64,000 bases of DNA from Oceanobacillus manasiensis. Its GTDB lineage: Bacteria; Bacillota; Bacilli; Bacillales; Amphibacillaceae. Each line of letters starts with the position of its first letter. Position 1 is the first letter of the stretch. A model generated the notes under the pieces. The model saw only the letters and a list, made by a program, of their open reading frames with translations, was not told the origin of the DNA and ran no database searches. The stretch is taken from NCBI RefSeq assembly GCF_000724085.1, contig NZ_CCDL010000002.1, positions 248,001 to 312,000 of the forward strand, in the 5' to 3' direction. The translations under genes were made by a program, and so were the position numbers. Positions 20,036-29,526 of the stretch are shown piece after piece.

Positions 20036-20707
20036 ATGAGTAAAAATTTAGCAAGCTATATAGATCACACTCTTTTAAAACCTGCTACAACTCAAGAACA
20101 AATTAAAAAGATTGTAGAAGAAGCAAAAGAACATCATTTTGCATCTGTTTGTGTTAACCCTTACTGGGTTCCACTATGCTATGAGTATTTAAAGGACACA
20201 GATGTAAAAGTGTGTACAGTTATTGGTTTTCCACTAGGCGCAAACTCTACGCAAACAAAAGTATTTGAAACAAAACAAGCTATTAATGATGGTGCCACAG
20301 AAGTTGATATGGTAATCAATGTTGGTGCGTTAAAAGCAAACCAAGATGAGGTAGTAGAAGCGGATATTAAATCAGTGGTTGATGAGGCTAGAGGAAAAGC
20401 TTTAACAAAAGTTATTATTGAAACTTCCCTTTTAGAGGAGGAAGAAAAAATACGCGCATGTAAACTAGCTAAGCAAGCTGGAGCTGATTTTGTTAAGACT
20501 TCTACAGGATTTTCTGGTGGTGGAGCTACAGTAGAAGATATTAAACTCATGCGTGAAACAGTAGGACCAGAACTGGGTGTAAAGGCTTCTGGCGGTGTTA
20601 GAGATCTTGAATCAACACAGTCTATGATTGATGCCGGTGCAACAAGAATTGGAGCAAGTGCGGGTGTCGACATCATTAAAGGAAACGCTGGCACTTCAGA
20701 CTATTAG
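20036..20707 (+). CDS. deoC: DeoC, deoxyribose-phosphate aldolase
   Basis: A 223-residue class I aldolase splitting 2-deoxyribose-5-phosphate to glyceraldehyde-3-phosphate and acetaldehyde. The Schiff-base lysine sits in FVKTSTGF and the second lysine in [10 protein letters not shown]. The TIM barrel is complete. The ATG at 20036 has AGGAAGGA 7 bp upstream. In B. subtilis the gene lies in the dra-nupC-pdp operon, so its place between mtaB and rpsU differs from that species. A TATGAT -10 (19991-19996) is visible with a poor -35. Confidence 0.95.
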   Translation: MSKNLASYIDHTLLKPATTQEQIKKIVEEAKEHHFASVCVNPYWVPLCYEYLKDTDVKVCTVIGFPLGANSTQTKVFETKQAINDGATEVDMVINVGALKANQDEVVEADIKSVVDEARGKALTKVIIETSLLEEEEKIRACKLAKQAGADFVKTSTGFSGGGATVEDIKLMRETVGPELGVKASGGVRDLESTQSMIDAGATRIGASAGVDIIKGNAGTSDY

Positions 20708-20746
20708 AGTTTTTATGCGAATCTTTTACAGAATGTAAATAATTTG

Positions 20747-20775
20747 TTGACCTATAACTAGGAATATATTATACT
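20747..20775 (+). promoter_or_regulatory. Sigma-A promoter of rpsU
   Basis: TTGACC (20747-20752), a 17-bp spacer and TATACT (20770-20775): a strong match upstream of a highly expressed ribosomal gene. Confidence 0.8.
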
Positions 20776-20782
20776 TTAACAA

Positions 20783-20808
20783 GGCATGTGAAGCAGATTA
20801 CATATGCC
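20783..20808 (+). other. Leader hairpin of rpsU
   Basis: GGCATGTG and CATATGCC pair (one G-U) around a 10-nt loop, right at the predicted transcript 5' end. It could stabilise the mRNA or take part in control. Confidence 0.5.
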
Positions 20809-20848
20809 GGTACAATCTTTTTTGTGCTTCGGAGGGAGGGAAATTAGC

Positions 20849-21025
20849 ATGTCAAATACAACTCGCGTTCGTAAAAACGAGTCTCTTGAGGATGCTCTTC
20901 GTCGCTTCAAGCGTAGTGTGTCAAAAAGTGGTACACTGCAGGAATATCGCAAGCGTGAACATTATGAAAAACCTAGTGTTAAGCGTAAGAAGAAATCTGA
21001 AGCTGCTAGAAAGCGTAAATTCTAA
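20849..21025 (+). CDS. rpsU: Ribosomal protein S21
   Basis: A 58-residue basic protein with the S21 core [20 protein letters not shown] and a Lys/Arg-rich tail. It binds near the 3' end of 16S rRNA in the 30S platform. The ATG at 20849 follows a strong GGAGGGAGGG. An in-frame upstream Met at 20804 lies inside the leader hairpin and is not used. yqeY follows 14 bp downstream. Confidence 0.96.
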   Translation: MSNTTRVRKNESLEDALRRFKRSVSKSGTLQEYRKREHYEKPSVKRKKKSEAARKRKF

Positions 21026-21039
21026 AGTGGGTGCAAGAG

Positions 21040-21486
21040 ATGGGATTACTTGAACAGCTGAATCAAGATATGAAGCAGGCAATGAAGCAGAAGGATAAAG
21101 AAAAACTTAGCGTTATCCGGATGGTTAAATCTTCATTGCAAAATGAATCAATTAAGCTTGGTAATGACTCACTTAATGAGGATGAAGAATTAACCATCCT
21201 GTCAAGGGAGTTAAAGCAAAGAAAAGATTCCCTCCAAGAATTCAAATCAGCTGGACGCGAAGATCTTGTTAAAAAACTTGAAGTTGAAATCAATATTTTG
21301 CAAGAATATATGCCGAAACAGCTTACGAATGAAGAGCTGGAGGCGATTGTTCAGTCAGCGATTCGGGAAGTAAATGCTACATCTAAGAAAGATATGGGTA
21401 AAGTTATGAGTGCTGTTATGCCTAAAGTTAAAGGTAAGGCTGATGGCTCCCAAATAAACAAACTCGTACAACAGCATTTGAACTAA
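21040..21486 (+). CDS. yqeY: YqeY, GatB/YqeY-domain protein
   Basis: A 148-residue helical protein with the GatB/YqeY domain, also found as the tail of GatB amidotransferase subunits. Conserved blocks are [24 protein letters not shown] and [18 protein letters not shown]. The domain is thought to bind tRNA, but the free-standing protein has no settled role. The ATG at 21040 matches homologues. It is cotranscribed with rpsU and ends at a terminator. Confidence 0.93.
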   Translation: MGLLEQLNQDMKQAMKQKDKEKLSVIRMVKSSLQNESIKLGNDSLNEDEELTILSRELKQRKDSLQEFKSAGREDLVKKLEVEINILQEYMPKQLTNEELEAIVQSAIREVNATSKKDMGKVMSAVMPKVKGKADGSQINKLVQQHLN

Positions 21487-21499
21487 TTTAAATTAAAAG

Positions 21500-21535
21500 A
21501 ACCCTGCTAATTATTAATTAGTGGGGTTTTTTTGT
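21500..21535 (+). terminator. Terminator after yqeY
   Basis: ACCCTGCTAATTA pairs imperfectly with TAATTAGTGGGGT and is followed by TTTTTTT. Confidence 0.85.
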
Positions 21536-21728
21536 GTGCAATTCTAAAACCTTGTGCATGCTTGATGAATACAACCTCATCTATAATAATCCCTACGTAA
21601 TTTTGTTTAAAATTTACAAACAATCACTGATGTATGATACTATTTAAGGGAGTAATCTTAAAAAATGAAACTTTCCACCCTGCTTTCTCGTATACTAAGG
21701 GTAACCGTTAAGGGAGGTGAATCCTATA

Positions 21729-23057
21729 TTGTCTAGAAAGTTGCTTCTATCATACATATTGTTGCTGGTAACTGTGCTGGTTTTCTGTAGCCCTTTTCTT
21801 AAAAATGAGGTGCACGCGGAAAATGGAGCAGGTAAAACGGTTTACGTTATACCAATTGAAAAAGAAGTAGAGCGTGGCTTAGAAGCGTTTTTGGAAAGGA
21901 CAACAGAGGAAGCAGTCGAACAGGGTGCAGATCATATTATCTTTGAAATAAACACCCCAGGAGGTCGTGTGGACTCTGCTGGGCAGATTGCAGGCCTTTT
22001 ACAGTCGTTGGAAATACCCACAACTTCTTTTGTAGTAAATGAAGCATTATCCGCTGGTTCATATATTGCCTTAAACACGGATACAATATACATGCGTCCA
22101 CAAGCGACTATGGGAGCAAGTGGCGTTATTACCTCGGACGGTAATGCTGCGAATAAAAAAGCCCAATCTGCATGGCTTGCCTCAATGCGCAGTGCGGCGG
22201 AATCTAAAGGTAGAGACCCTTTATATGCGGCTGCTATGGCTGATCCTAGTATTGAATTAGATGAGTATGGTGCAGGAGAAGGAGAGTATTTAACTCTAAC
22301 ACCTACAATTGCAACGGAAGTAGGCTACTCAGAAGGAACTGTTGATGATCGAGTTGAATTATTAAATGAACTTGGTCTATCAGATTCTACCGTTGTGGAA
22401 AAGGAAACGACGATTGCTGAAGAGGTAGCCAGGTTTCTAACCAATCCGGTTGTTATCCCAATCCTACTTTCTGTAGCCAGTCTTGGCCTCATTGTGGAAC
22501 TCTATTCACCAGGATTTGGAGTGCCAGGATCAATGGGTATTATTGCATTAATACTATTCTTCTATGGACATTTTGTAGCTGGTTTAGCTGGCATGGAAGC
22601 TATGATTCTCCTCATCTTAGGAGTTGTTTTGCTTATCGTAGAGTTTTTTGTACCCGGAGGTATTCTCGGTTTGTTGGGAATAGGGGCTATTATTGGTTCC
22701 CTTTTAATGTCCGGGTATGATCTAGGGCATATGTCTATGAGTATTGCAATTGCTTTTACCGTTGCAGTCTTGGCGTCAGTCATCCTATTCAGAAGAATTG
22801 GGATGGATAAGGGGGTGTTTCGTCATATTATCCTAAGAGACCAGACTACTACGGAACTAGGCTATGTATCTACAGCAAATCGCTTGGAATTGTTAGGGCT
22901 AGAAGGGAAGTCTGTTACACCCTTACGCCCTGCTGGTACCGCAGTTTTTGATGATGAACGCCTTGATGTTATATCAGAAGGTAGTTTCATTGAAACGGAC
23001 CGAAATGTAAAGATTGTAAAGGTTGAAGGAGCTCGTATTGTAGTTAGAGAAATCTAA
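21729..23057 (+). CDS. yqeZ: NfeD-type membrane-bound serine protease-like protein
   Basis: A 442-residue long-form NfeD. A signal peptide (about residues 1-29, ending VHA) is followed by a ClpP/SDH-like domain with candidate catalytic Ser in NEALSAGSYIAL, four to five membrane helices (about 235-350), and a C-terminal OB fold (LRPAGTAVFDDERLDVISEG). The family partners with flotillin-like FloA in membrane microdomains. The TTG at 21729 is preferred because AGGGAGGTGA lies 8 bp upstream; the GTG at 21717 overlaps that SD. floA follows 37 bp downstream. Confidence 0.93.
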   Translation: MSRKLLLSYILLLVTVLVFCSPFLKNEVHAENGAGKTVYVIPIEKEVERGLEAFLERTTEEAVEQGADHIIFEINTPGGRVDSAGQIAGLLQSLEIPTTSFVVNEALSAGSYIALNTDTIYMRPQATMGASGVITSDGNAANKKAQSAWLASMRSAAESKGRDPLYAAAMADPSIELDEYGAGEGEYLTLTPTIATEVGYSEGTVDDRVELLNELGLSDSTVVEKETTIAEEVARFLTNPVVIPILLSVASLGLIVELYSPGFGVPGSMGIIALILFFYGHFVAGLAGMEAMILLILGVVLLIVEFFVPGGILGLLGIGAIIGSLLMSGYDLGHMSMSIAIAFTVAVLASVILFRRIGMDKGVFRHIILRDQTTTELGYVSTANRLELLGLEGKSVTPLRPAGTAVFDDERLDVISEGSFIETDRNVKIVKVEGARIVVREI

Positions 23058-23094
23058 TTTATAATAAATAAAACATTTAACAGGAGGAAATTAT

Positions 23095-24087
23095 ATGGAA
23101 TTACAAGAACTAATGCCGTTAATTATTATAGCGGTAATATTGATTGCTGTAGCAATTTTATTTACATTCATACCAGTGATGCTATGGATTAGCGCACTTG
23201 CTGCAGGCGTGAAAGTGGGTATCTTTACACTTATAGGTATGAGACTTCGTCGAGTGGTACCAAATCGTGTTATTAACCCGTTAATCAAAGCACATAAAGC
23301 TGGACTTAACGTGAAAACAAACCAGCTAGAGAGTCACTACCTCGCTGGTGGTAATGTGGACAGAGTAGTAAATGCACTAATTGCTGCTCATAGAGCTAAT
23401 ATTGAACTACCTTTTGAACGAGGTGCAGCCATTGACCTTGCTGGTCGTGACGTATTAGAAGCTGTACAAATGAGTGTAAATCCTAAGGTAATTGAAACAC
23501 CATTTATTGCTGGTATCGCGATGGATGGTATTGAAGTTAAAGCGAAGGCAAGAATTACTGTAAGAGCAAATATTGACCGTTTGGTCGGTGGTGCTGGAGA
23601 AGATACTGTTATTGCCCGTGTTGGGGAAGGTGTCGTAAGTACAATTGGTAGCTCAGAAGCACATACAAAAGTACTGGAAAATCCAGATTCAATCTCACAT
23701 AATGTTTTAAATCGTGGATTAGATGCAGGAACGGCCTTTGAAATTCTCTCCATTGATATTGCTGACGTGGATATCGGGAAGAATATTGGGGCTATCTTGC
23801 AAACGGATCAGGCAGAGGCTGACAAAAACATTGCCCAAGCGAAAGCCGAAGAACGCCGTGCAATGGCTGTGGCACAAGAACAGGAAATGGTGGCCAGGGT
23901 CCAAGAAATGCGCGCTAAAGTTGTGGAAGCTGAAGCAGATGTACCATTGGCTCTTGCTGAAGCATTACGTTCAGGAAACATTGGTGTAATGGACTACATG
24001 AACTATAAGAATATTGATGCTGATACAGATATGCGTGATTCGATTGGTAAACTTTCTGAAGATAACGATGATAACGACCAAAATTAA
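23095..24087 (+). CDS. floA: FloA, flotillin-like membrane scaffold
   Basis: A 330-residue flotillin-like protein. N-terminal hydrophobic hairpin (about residues 8-50), then an SPFH/PHB domain ([27 protein letters not shown]) and a coiled coil rich in Glu/Ala ([20 protein letters not shown]). It organises functional membrane microdomains with NfeD. AGGAGG lies upstream of the ATG. It forms an operon with yqeZ and the unnamed gene after it. Confidence 0.95.
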   Translation: MELQELMPLIIIAVILIAVAILFTFIPVMLWISALAAGVKVGIFTLIGMRLRRVVPNRVINPLIKAHKAGLNVKTNQLESHYLAGGNVDRVVNALIAAHRANIELPFERGAAIDLAGRDVLEAVQMSVNPKVIETPFIAGIAMDGIEVKAKARITVRANIDRLVGGAGEDTVIARVGEGVVSTIGSSEAHTKVLENPDSISHNVLNRGLDAGTAFEILSIDIADVDIGKNIGAILQTDQAEADKNIAQAKAEERRAMAVAQEQEMVARVQEMRAKVVEAEADVPLALAEALRSGNIGVMDYMNYKNIDADTDMRDSIGKLSEDNDDNDQN

Positions 24088-24118
24088 ACGCTTTGGTAAT
24101 AAAGGAGGCGTTTCGTAA

Positions 24119-24634
24119 ATGGATGCTATATCAAGCTTGTTAGAAGCAATTTTTGGCAATATGTTTATCCTAATTGCTATTGTTGTCGGAATTATTGGCT
24201 TTTTCAAAAATGGATCTGATAATAAGGGCGATCATCAGTCTCCCAATCAGTCCCGGCCAACTTCAACACCGTCAGGAAGAACGAATTTACCGAGCCAGAG
24301 AACAACTACTAATTCTAACACTCAACATGGCACAGTAGATACTTCTTCTATCGATGATCAGCATCAAAGTCAGCTAGATCAGCTTGCTGATAGGTATGCT
24401 ACTGCTAAACGTTCAGCAGAAAACATCTCCAATCATCAGCATAGAACTTCTCCTTTAAAAGAAGAGAGAGGTAACAAAGAAGAACAACTATCTTCTAGTC
24501 AGAAGAAATTTAAGAAGCAGATCAATCGAAATCTGACAAAGCAAGGTTTGGCAAATGGGATTATTATGGCAGAAATACTTGGACCTCCAAGAGCTAAAAA
24601 GCCTTATCGAAATGTAATTTCAGAAAGAAAATAA
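24119..24634 (+). CDS. Unrecognised FloA-linked membrane protein
   Basis: A 171-residue protein preceded by AAAGGAGGCG. It has one N-terminal transmembrane helix (about residues 12-28), a long Ser/Thr/Gln/Asn-rich low-complexity linker (30-120), and a short basic C-terminal module (residues 130-171) with NRNLTKQGLANGIIMAEI followed by LGPPRAKKPY. I recognise no named family and B. subtilis YqfB is unlike it. It sits 31 bp after floA and ends at a terminator, so it is probably cotranscribed with the NfeD-FloA pair and may act in the same membrane domains. Confidence 0.8.
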   Translation: MDAISSLLEAIFGNMFILIAIVVGIIGFFKNGSDNKGDHQSPNQSRPTSTPSGRTNLPSQRTTTNSNTQHGTVDTSSIDDQHQSQLDQLADRYATAKRSAENISNHQHRTSPLKEERGNKEEQLSSSQKKFKKQINRNLTKQGLANGIIMAEILGPPRAKKPYRNVISERK

Positions 24635-24637
24635 CAG

Positions 24638-24678
24638 AAAACCCAGAATGAGGAGTATCCTTGTTCTGGGTTTTTTTT
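24638..24678 (+). terminator. Terminator closing the yqeZ-floA operon
   Basis: AAAACCCAGAA (24638-24648) pairs with TTCTGGGTTTT (24664-24674), followed by more T. Confidence 0.9.
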
Positions 24679-24780
24679 ACGTAATATAATTCAGCCTGTT
24701 CAGTCGATTGATTTCTATGTTTTTCAGTTCTTATTAAAATAATTTAAACATAAATATGTAGAGGAGAGGGGGCTGCATTA

Positions 24781-25062
24781 GTGAAAAAATTGCAACAAGG
24801 GATTCGCCCATGGTTAATTAAATATCTTGCGCTTCCTTCTGACATAGTGCTTGAACTTCCACGCATCACCATTATTGGACAATTGCATGTGTACATTGAA
24901 AATCATAAAGGGCTGGCCACATATTCCGAAACAGAACTAAAGTTAAAAGTGAATAAAGGATTTATTCAAATAAACGGGTCGTCCTTTGTACTGAAGATGA
25001 TGTTGCCGGAAGAGATTTTATTAGAAGGCACCATTCAAGAAGTGAAGTTTGTACCAGAATAA
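24781..25062 (+). CDS. yqfC: YqfC, sporulation protein
   Basis: A 93-residue protein of the YqfC/YabP-like family with core LPSDIVLELPRITIIG, VYIENHKGLATYSE and LLEGTIQEVKF. Homologues are expressed in the mother cell under sigma-E. The start is GTG with GAGGAGAGGGGG upstream. A loose sigma-E-like element (TCTTATT at 24729, CATAAATA at 24749) precedes it. yqfD follows 19 bp downstream, as in B. subtilis. Confidence 0.92.
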   Translation: MKKLQQGIRPWLIKYLALPSDIVLELPRITIIGQLHVYIENHKGLATYSETELKLKVNKGFIQINGSSFVLKMMLPEEILLEGTIQEVKFVPE

Positions 25063-25081
25063 AGGTGTTGAGGGGGAAAAA

Positions 25082-26305
25082 ATGAAACAAATACAAGATT
25101 CCTATCTGACAGGTTATGTCACAATATTGGTAACAGGTGAAAAGCCTGAGCTTTTTTTTCAACATTGTACAAGCGCAGGATTAACAGTATGGAATGTTAG
25201 AAAGAAAGCACCTAATCGTTGTGAAGGCAACATAAGACTACGTGATATTAAATATATTCGTAAACTAAATAAAAAAACCAATTACAAGTTAAAATTCATC
25301 GATAGAAAGGGTTATCCCTTTCTATTACGGAGGTTTATTAGGCGAAAGGAACTATTACTTGGAGTCCTCTTAAGTTTTTTTCTAATTTTATTTCTTTCTA
25401 ATATCCTTTGGGAGGTCAAAATAACGGGAGTTCCTAAAGATATTGAAGAGAAGATTAGCAAGCAGCTTCAAAGTGATGGTATACATCCAGGTGCATGGAT
25501 CTTTTCATTAAAGTCGCCCAATGAAATTCAACAAAAATTAGTTAAAGATGTACCCGAATTATTATGGGTTGGTGTGGAGCAAAAAGGGACAACCTTCTCT
25601 TTAGAAGGAGTTGAGAAGATCATAGTCGAAGAAGAAGAGCCACTAGGACCCAGGGATTTGATAGCAACTAAAAAAGGAATTATCAAAAAGATGTACGTCT
25701 CTAATGGGCTCCCAAAAGTACAGGTGAATGATTATGTAAAACCAGGTGACAAGCTTGTCTCAGGTGTAATAAATGAATCCTCTACGGATGATAATAATGA
25801 GGAAGAAGAGGAGAAAGGAAAAAAAGAGCTTGTAGCTGCTGATGGGGAAATTATAGCAACGACTTGGTATGAAGTTAACGTAACTGCACCATTGCAAACA
25901 AGCCATGAGAGTCTAACCGGAAACAATGAGAAAAAATTTTTCCTGAAAGCAGGAAAATTTCAATTGCCAGTATGGGGATTCGGTACACCAGAGTACAAGC
26001 ATATTCACAGAGAAATAAATGAATCACCAATAAAATTTTTAAAATGGGAGTTGCCTGTTCATTTTATTGAAACCACTTTGAATGAGAAAACGTATACTAA
26101 AGTAGAACGTTCTCAGAAGGAAGCGGTAAATGCAGGGATAGAGCAAGCTAAAAAGGAATTAGCCTTGCAGCTGGGCCCTGATGCAGTAATCGTTTCCGAA
26201 AAAGTTTTGCATGAAACAATCGAGAATGGTAAAGTTATATTAAACTTATATATTAACGTTGAAGAAAACATTGCAAAAGCCCAACCTTTAACCCAAGGAG
26301 ATTGA
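25082..26305 (+). CDS. yqfD: YqfD, sporulation membrane protein
   Basis: A 407-residue protein of the YqfD family (stage IV sporulation). N-terminal cytoplasmic domain, a single transmembrane helix (about residues 90-112), and a large extracytoplasmic region with VGVEQKGTTFSLEGVEK, a Glu-rich insertion (about 235-252) and a conserved tail with VSEKVLHETIENGKVIL. The Glu-rich stretch is longer than I remember in B. subtilis. The ATG at 25082 follows GAGGGGG. It overlaps the AAGGAG used by phoH. Confidence 0.92.
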   Translation: MKQIQDSYLTGYVTILVTGEKPELFFQHCTSAGLTVWNVRKKAPNRCEGNIRLRDIKYIRKLNKKTNYKLKFIDRKGYPFLLRRFIRRKELLLGVLLSFFLILFLSNILWEVKITGVPKDIEEKISKQLQSDGIHPGAWIFSLKSPNEIQQKLVKDVPELLWVGVEQKGTTFSLEGVEKIIVEEEEPLGPRDLIATKKGIIKKMYVSNGLPKVQVNDYVKPGDKLVSGVINESSTDDNNEEEEEKGKKELVAADGEIIATTWYEVNVTAPLQTSHESLTGNNEKKFFLKAGKFQLPVWGFGTPEYKHIHREINESPIKFLKWELPVHFIETTLNEKTYTKVERSQKEAVNAGIEQAKKELALQLGPDAVIVSEKVLHETIENGKVILNLYINVEENIAKAQPLTQGD

Positions 26306-26307
26306 TT

Positions 26308-27276
26308 ATGTCAGAGAACTTAACTGAAATTGATTTACAACTCAACAGTCCAAATGAAGCGTTAGCATTGTTTGGAACAAATGATAAATATCTTCTTCAA
26401 TTGGAAGAGCAACTAAATGTCTCCATTGTAACTAGGGGAGAAGTCGTTCGTGTATCTGGTGAGGAAACCAATATCACGCTCGTACAAAGTATTCTCTTAA
26501 CAATGCTTTCACTTATCAGAAAAGGATTAACCATTTCTGAACGTGATATTGTTTATGCTGTTGACCTTGCGAAAAAAGGTAAAATTGATCAATTTGAAAC
26601 ATTATTTGAAGATGAAATTACCAAAAACGTTAAAGGGAAATCGATTCGTGTCAAAACACTCGGTCAAAAAAAATACATTGCTTCAATTAAAGCGAATGAT
26701 CTAGTGTTTGGTATAGGACCGGCTGGTACAGGGAAAACATATTTAGCTGTGGTGATGGCTGTACATGCTTTAAAAAACGGCAACATCAAGAAAATTATTT
26801 TAACTCGGCCTGCTGTAGAGGCTGGGGAAAGTCTTGGGTTTTTACCTGGAGACCTTAAAGAAAAGGTCGATCCTTATCTTCGTCCGTTGTATGACGCCTT
26901 ACATGACGTTTTGGGTACAGAACATACACAACGTTTGATTGAACGAGAAACAATTGAAATTGCTCCCCTTGCTTATATGAGAGGGAGAACATTGGATGAT
27001 GCTTTTGTAATTCTGGATGAAGCACAAAACACTACACCAGAACAAATGAAAATGTTCTTAACAAGATTAGGATTTGGTTCCAAGATGGTGATAACTGGTG
27101 ATGTTACACAGATTGATCTTCCAAAAGGAAAAAAATCTGGATTACAGGCAGCCTCACAGATGCTTGAACAGGTAAAAGGTATTTCTTTTACCTACCTGGA
27201 ACAAACGGATGTTGTCCGTCATCCTCTAGTTCAGCGTATTATAAATGCGTATGAAAAAGGGGAAACAAGGCAGTAA
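26308..27276 (+). CDS. phoH: PhoH-like P-loop ATPase
   Basis: A 322-residue PhoH-family protein. Walker A GPAGTGKTYLA near residue 138 and Walker B FVILDEAQNT sit in the helicase-like core; the N-terminal segment is KH-like. PhoH is linked to RNA metabolism and often sits next to ybeY. The ATG at 26308 has AAGGAG 7 bp upstream; an in-frame TTG at 26302 abuts the SD. A small hairpin follows the stop. Confidence 0.93.
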   Translation: MSENLTEIDLQLNSPNEALALFGTNDKYLLQLEEQLNVSIVTRGEVVRVSGEETNITLVQSILLTMLSLIRKGLTISERDIVYAVDLAKKGKIDQFETLFEDEITKNVKGKSIRVKTLGQKKYIASIKANDLVFGIGPAGTGKTYLAVVMAVHALKNGNIKKIILTRPAVEAGESLGFLPGDLKEKVDPYLRPLYDALHDVLGTEHTQRLIERETIEIAPLAYMRGRTLDDAFVILDEAQNTTPEQMKMFLTRLGFGSKMVITGDVTQIDLPKGKKSGLQAASQMLEQVKGISFTYLEQTDVVRHPLVQRIINAYEKGETRQ

Positions 27277-27300
27277 GACCCTGAAAAGGGTCTTATTGTC
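27273..27300 (+). terminator. Weak terminator after phoH
   Basis: TAAGACCCT and AGGGTCTTA pair around a 4-nt loop just past the stop, followed by only TTGTCT. It may allow read-through into pgpH. Confidence 0.5.
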
Positions 27301-27383
27301 TATGGTGTGAAATTTTAATCATTAGATAAACAATTATATCAAGGAATAAGTTTTTCTAATGTTTGGGATGTGGGGGGGAGAAA

Positions 27384-29525
27384 TTGAAAAAGAAAACGGG
27401 GCGTAAGAGAGAGTTTTATCAAAATTTAAAAAAGAACTGGCTCCTCATTTTAATATCTACAATGCTGATAGGTGTATTCTTCTTTTTTATAACACTGGGT
27501 AACATACATACCGAAACATACAATATAGAACGGTTTGCAAACGCAAGTGAAACGATCCGTTCCCCAATCACCATAGAAAATGAACAGGAAACACAGAGGA
27601 AAACGAGAGAAACTGTCCAATCTGTAGAAGATAGATTTAACATTTCTGAAGAGATTACAGAGGAGCGCTTATCCTATACGAAAGAGGTTTTTGAAGCGGT
27701 TTCAAAACTGGAAGAAGAGGCTCCAGACAGTGAAAAAAATAATGAAGAGGTCACTAGGGTACCACTTACCAGTCAAGAAAAGGTGCAACGTCTTAAACAG
27801 ATACTTTCAGATGAGATTACAGAAGAATTAAATGATGGTGTATTTGCCAGTCTTGTTGATATGTCTGAAGCACAAAGAGAAGAAGGTCAAGAAGTTCTCT
27901 TAGAAGCGTTAGAAGAGACGTTTGAAACTGGTGTAAGAACGGAGAGCTTAGCTAGTGCACGGTCAAATGCGAATGAGATTATAACATATTCTGCACTAGA
28001 TGAAGAGGTAACAAAAGTGTTATCAAATTTAGCAGGATTTGCTATTGTAGAAAATTCTATTTATGATGCTGAGAGTACAAGTGAGGCCCGTAAAAATGCT
28101 GCTAGTAGTGTAGAGCCAGTTATGATAAGAGCAGGAGAAGTAATAGTTCGAGAAGGTCAAACAATTACCAATGAAGTGTACGAAGAGATGCAGCTAGTTG
28201 GGTTGATGAATAATGAGCGGAATATTTATCCAGTTATTGGCTTAGGTATATTAATCATTTTATTGTCTAGCTTTGTTGCATACGAGATGAATTGGGTTAC
28301 CAAAAAATTTAATGCAGATAAGCGCAAAATTGCTTCCATATTGCTTATTAGTGTCATTGTTGTTTCTTTAATGAAAATTGTTAGTCTTTTTACCACACAA
28401 AGTAATCAGTTATTCTTTGTAGTCCCTCTGGCCACAGGGGTACTGCTTATTAAGCAATTAATTCATGAGCGCACAGCTATTGTATTGAGCGTAATATATG
28501 CAATACTGGGAAGCATTATCTTTAACTATCAAATACCAGGCTCTCTTAATATTGAAGCAGGTGTTTATTTTCTGCTATCACAGTTAGCAGCTATCATTTT
28601 CCTTATGAATGTCAAGGATCGACTAGCTATTTTAAAGGCTGGAGCAGGGATGTCTGTAGTAAATATTGTAACCCTACTATCATTTGTATTTCTCTCCTTC
28701 GAAAAATATGCTATAGGAGATATATTCATCCAAGCGGCATATGGCGTTGGAGCAGCTTTTTTGTCTGCCGTATTGACAATAGGATTATTGCCGTTTTTTG
28801 AGACGGTCCTTGGTATTCTTTCTGATATTAAGCTATTACAACTTTCAAGTCCTAACCAACCATTATTGAAAAAGCTCTTAACTGAAGCGCCAGGAACTTA
28901 TCATCATTCCATCATGGTTGCTAATCTCAGTGAGACAGCATGTGAAGCTATTGGGGCAAATGGTTTGCTAGCAAGAGTTGGGGCATACTATCACGACATG
29001 GGAAAAACCGTTAGACCACACTATTTTATTGAAAACCAACTTGCTATTAAAAATCCGCATGATGTTATAAGTCCAAAACAGAGTGCTGAGATCATTATTA
29101 GTCATCCTTATGATGGAGCAGAAATGCTTCAAAAATATCGCATACCAAAAGAAATTATTGCCATAGCCTCTCAACATCATGGTACAACACTACTGAAATA
29201 CTTTTACTACAAAGAGAAGGATAAAAATAAGGAAGTATCAGAATCCAGCTTCCGCTATCCTGGTCCAAAACCTCAAACGAAAGAAGCAGCTATTATTTGT
29301 ATATGTGATTCCGTAGAGGCAGCAGTAAGATCATTAAAAGAGCCAACTGAAGAGAAGATTGAGGAGATTGTGGCCTCCATTATTAGGGATAGAATGACGG
29401 ATGGCCAATTGGATGAAAGTCCATTAACACTAAAGGATTTAAATTTAGTGCAACGTACTATTTGTGATACACTCAAAGGGATATTCCATTCAAGAATACA
29501 ATACCCAATGAAGGAGGCAAAATAA
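27384..29525 (+). CDS. pgpH: PgpH-type 7TM-HD cyclic-di-AMP phosphodiesterase
   Basis: A 713-residue protein with an N-terminal membrane helix (about 17-37), a large extracytoplasmic 7TMR-HDED domain (about 40-280), seven membrane helices (about 285-475) and a cytosolic HD domain with HHSIMVANLSE, YYHDMGKTVRPHYF and SQHHGT. PgpH homologues hydrolyse c-di-AMP, which in Firmicutes controls potassium and osmolyte balance. The TTG at 27384 is preferred (GGGGGGGAG upstream); an in-frame TTG at 27363 has no SD. Three codons after the ribosome site of ybeY begin at its stop. Confidence 0.92.
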   Translation: MKKKTGRKREFYQNLKKNWLLILISTMLIGVFFFFITLGNIHTETYNIERFANASETIRSPITIENEQETQRKTRETVQSVEDRFNISEEITEERLSYTKEVFEAVSKLEEEAPDSEKNNEEVTRVPLTSQEKVQRLKQILSDEITEELNDGVFASLVDMSEAQREEGQEVLLEALEETFETGVRTESLASARSNANEIITYSALDEEVTKVLSNLAGFAIVENSIYDAESTSEARKNAASSVEPVMIRAGEVIVREGQTITNEVYEEMQLVGLMNNERNIYPVIGLGILIILLSSFVAYEMNWVTKKFNADKRKIASILLISVIVVSLMKIVSLFTTQSNQLFFVVPLATGVLLIKQLIHERTAIVLSVIYAILGSIIFNYQIPGSLNIEAGVYFLLSQLAAIIFLMNVKDRLAILKAGAGMSVVNIVTLLSFVFLSFEKYAIGDIFIQAAYGVGAAFLSAVLTIGLLPFFETVLGILSDIKLLQLSSPNQPLLKKLLTEAPGTYHHSIMVANLSETACEAIGANGLLARVGAYYHDMGKTVRPHYFIENQLAIKNPHDVISPKQSAEIIISHPYDGAEMLQKYRIPKEIIAIASQHHGTTLLKYFYYKEKDKNKEVSESSFRYPGPKPQTKEAAIICICDSVEAAVRSLKEPTEEKIEEIVASIIRDRMTDGQLDESPLTLKDLNLVQRTICDTLKGIFHSRIQYPMKEAK

Positions 29526-29526
29526 T

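Noticed and set aside
20179-20694. 171-codon minus-strand frame opposite deoC
   Set aside because: Antisense shadow of a well-conserved aldolase; composition typical of reversed codons and no SD.
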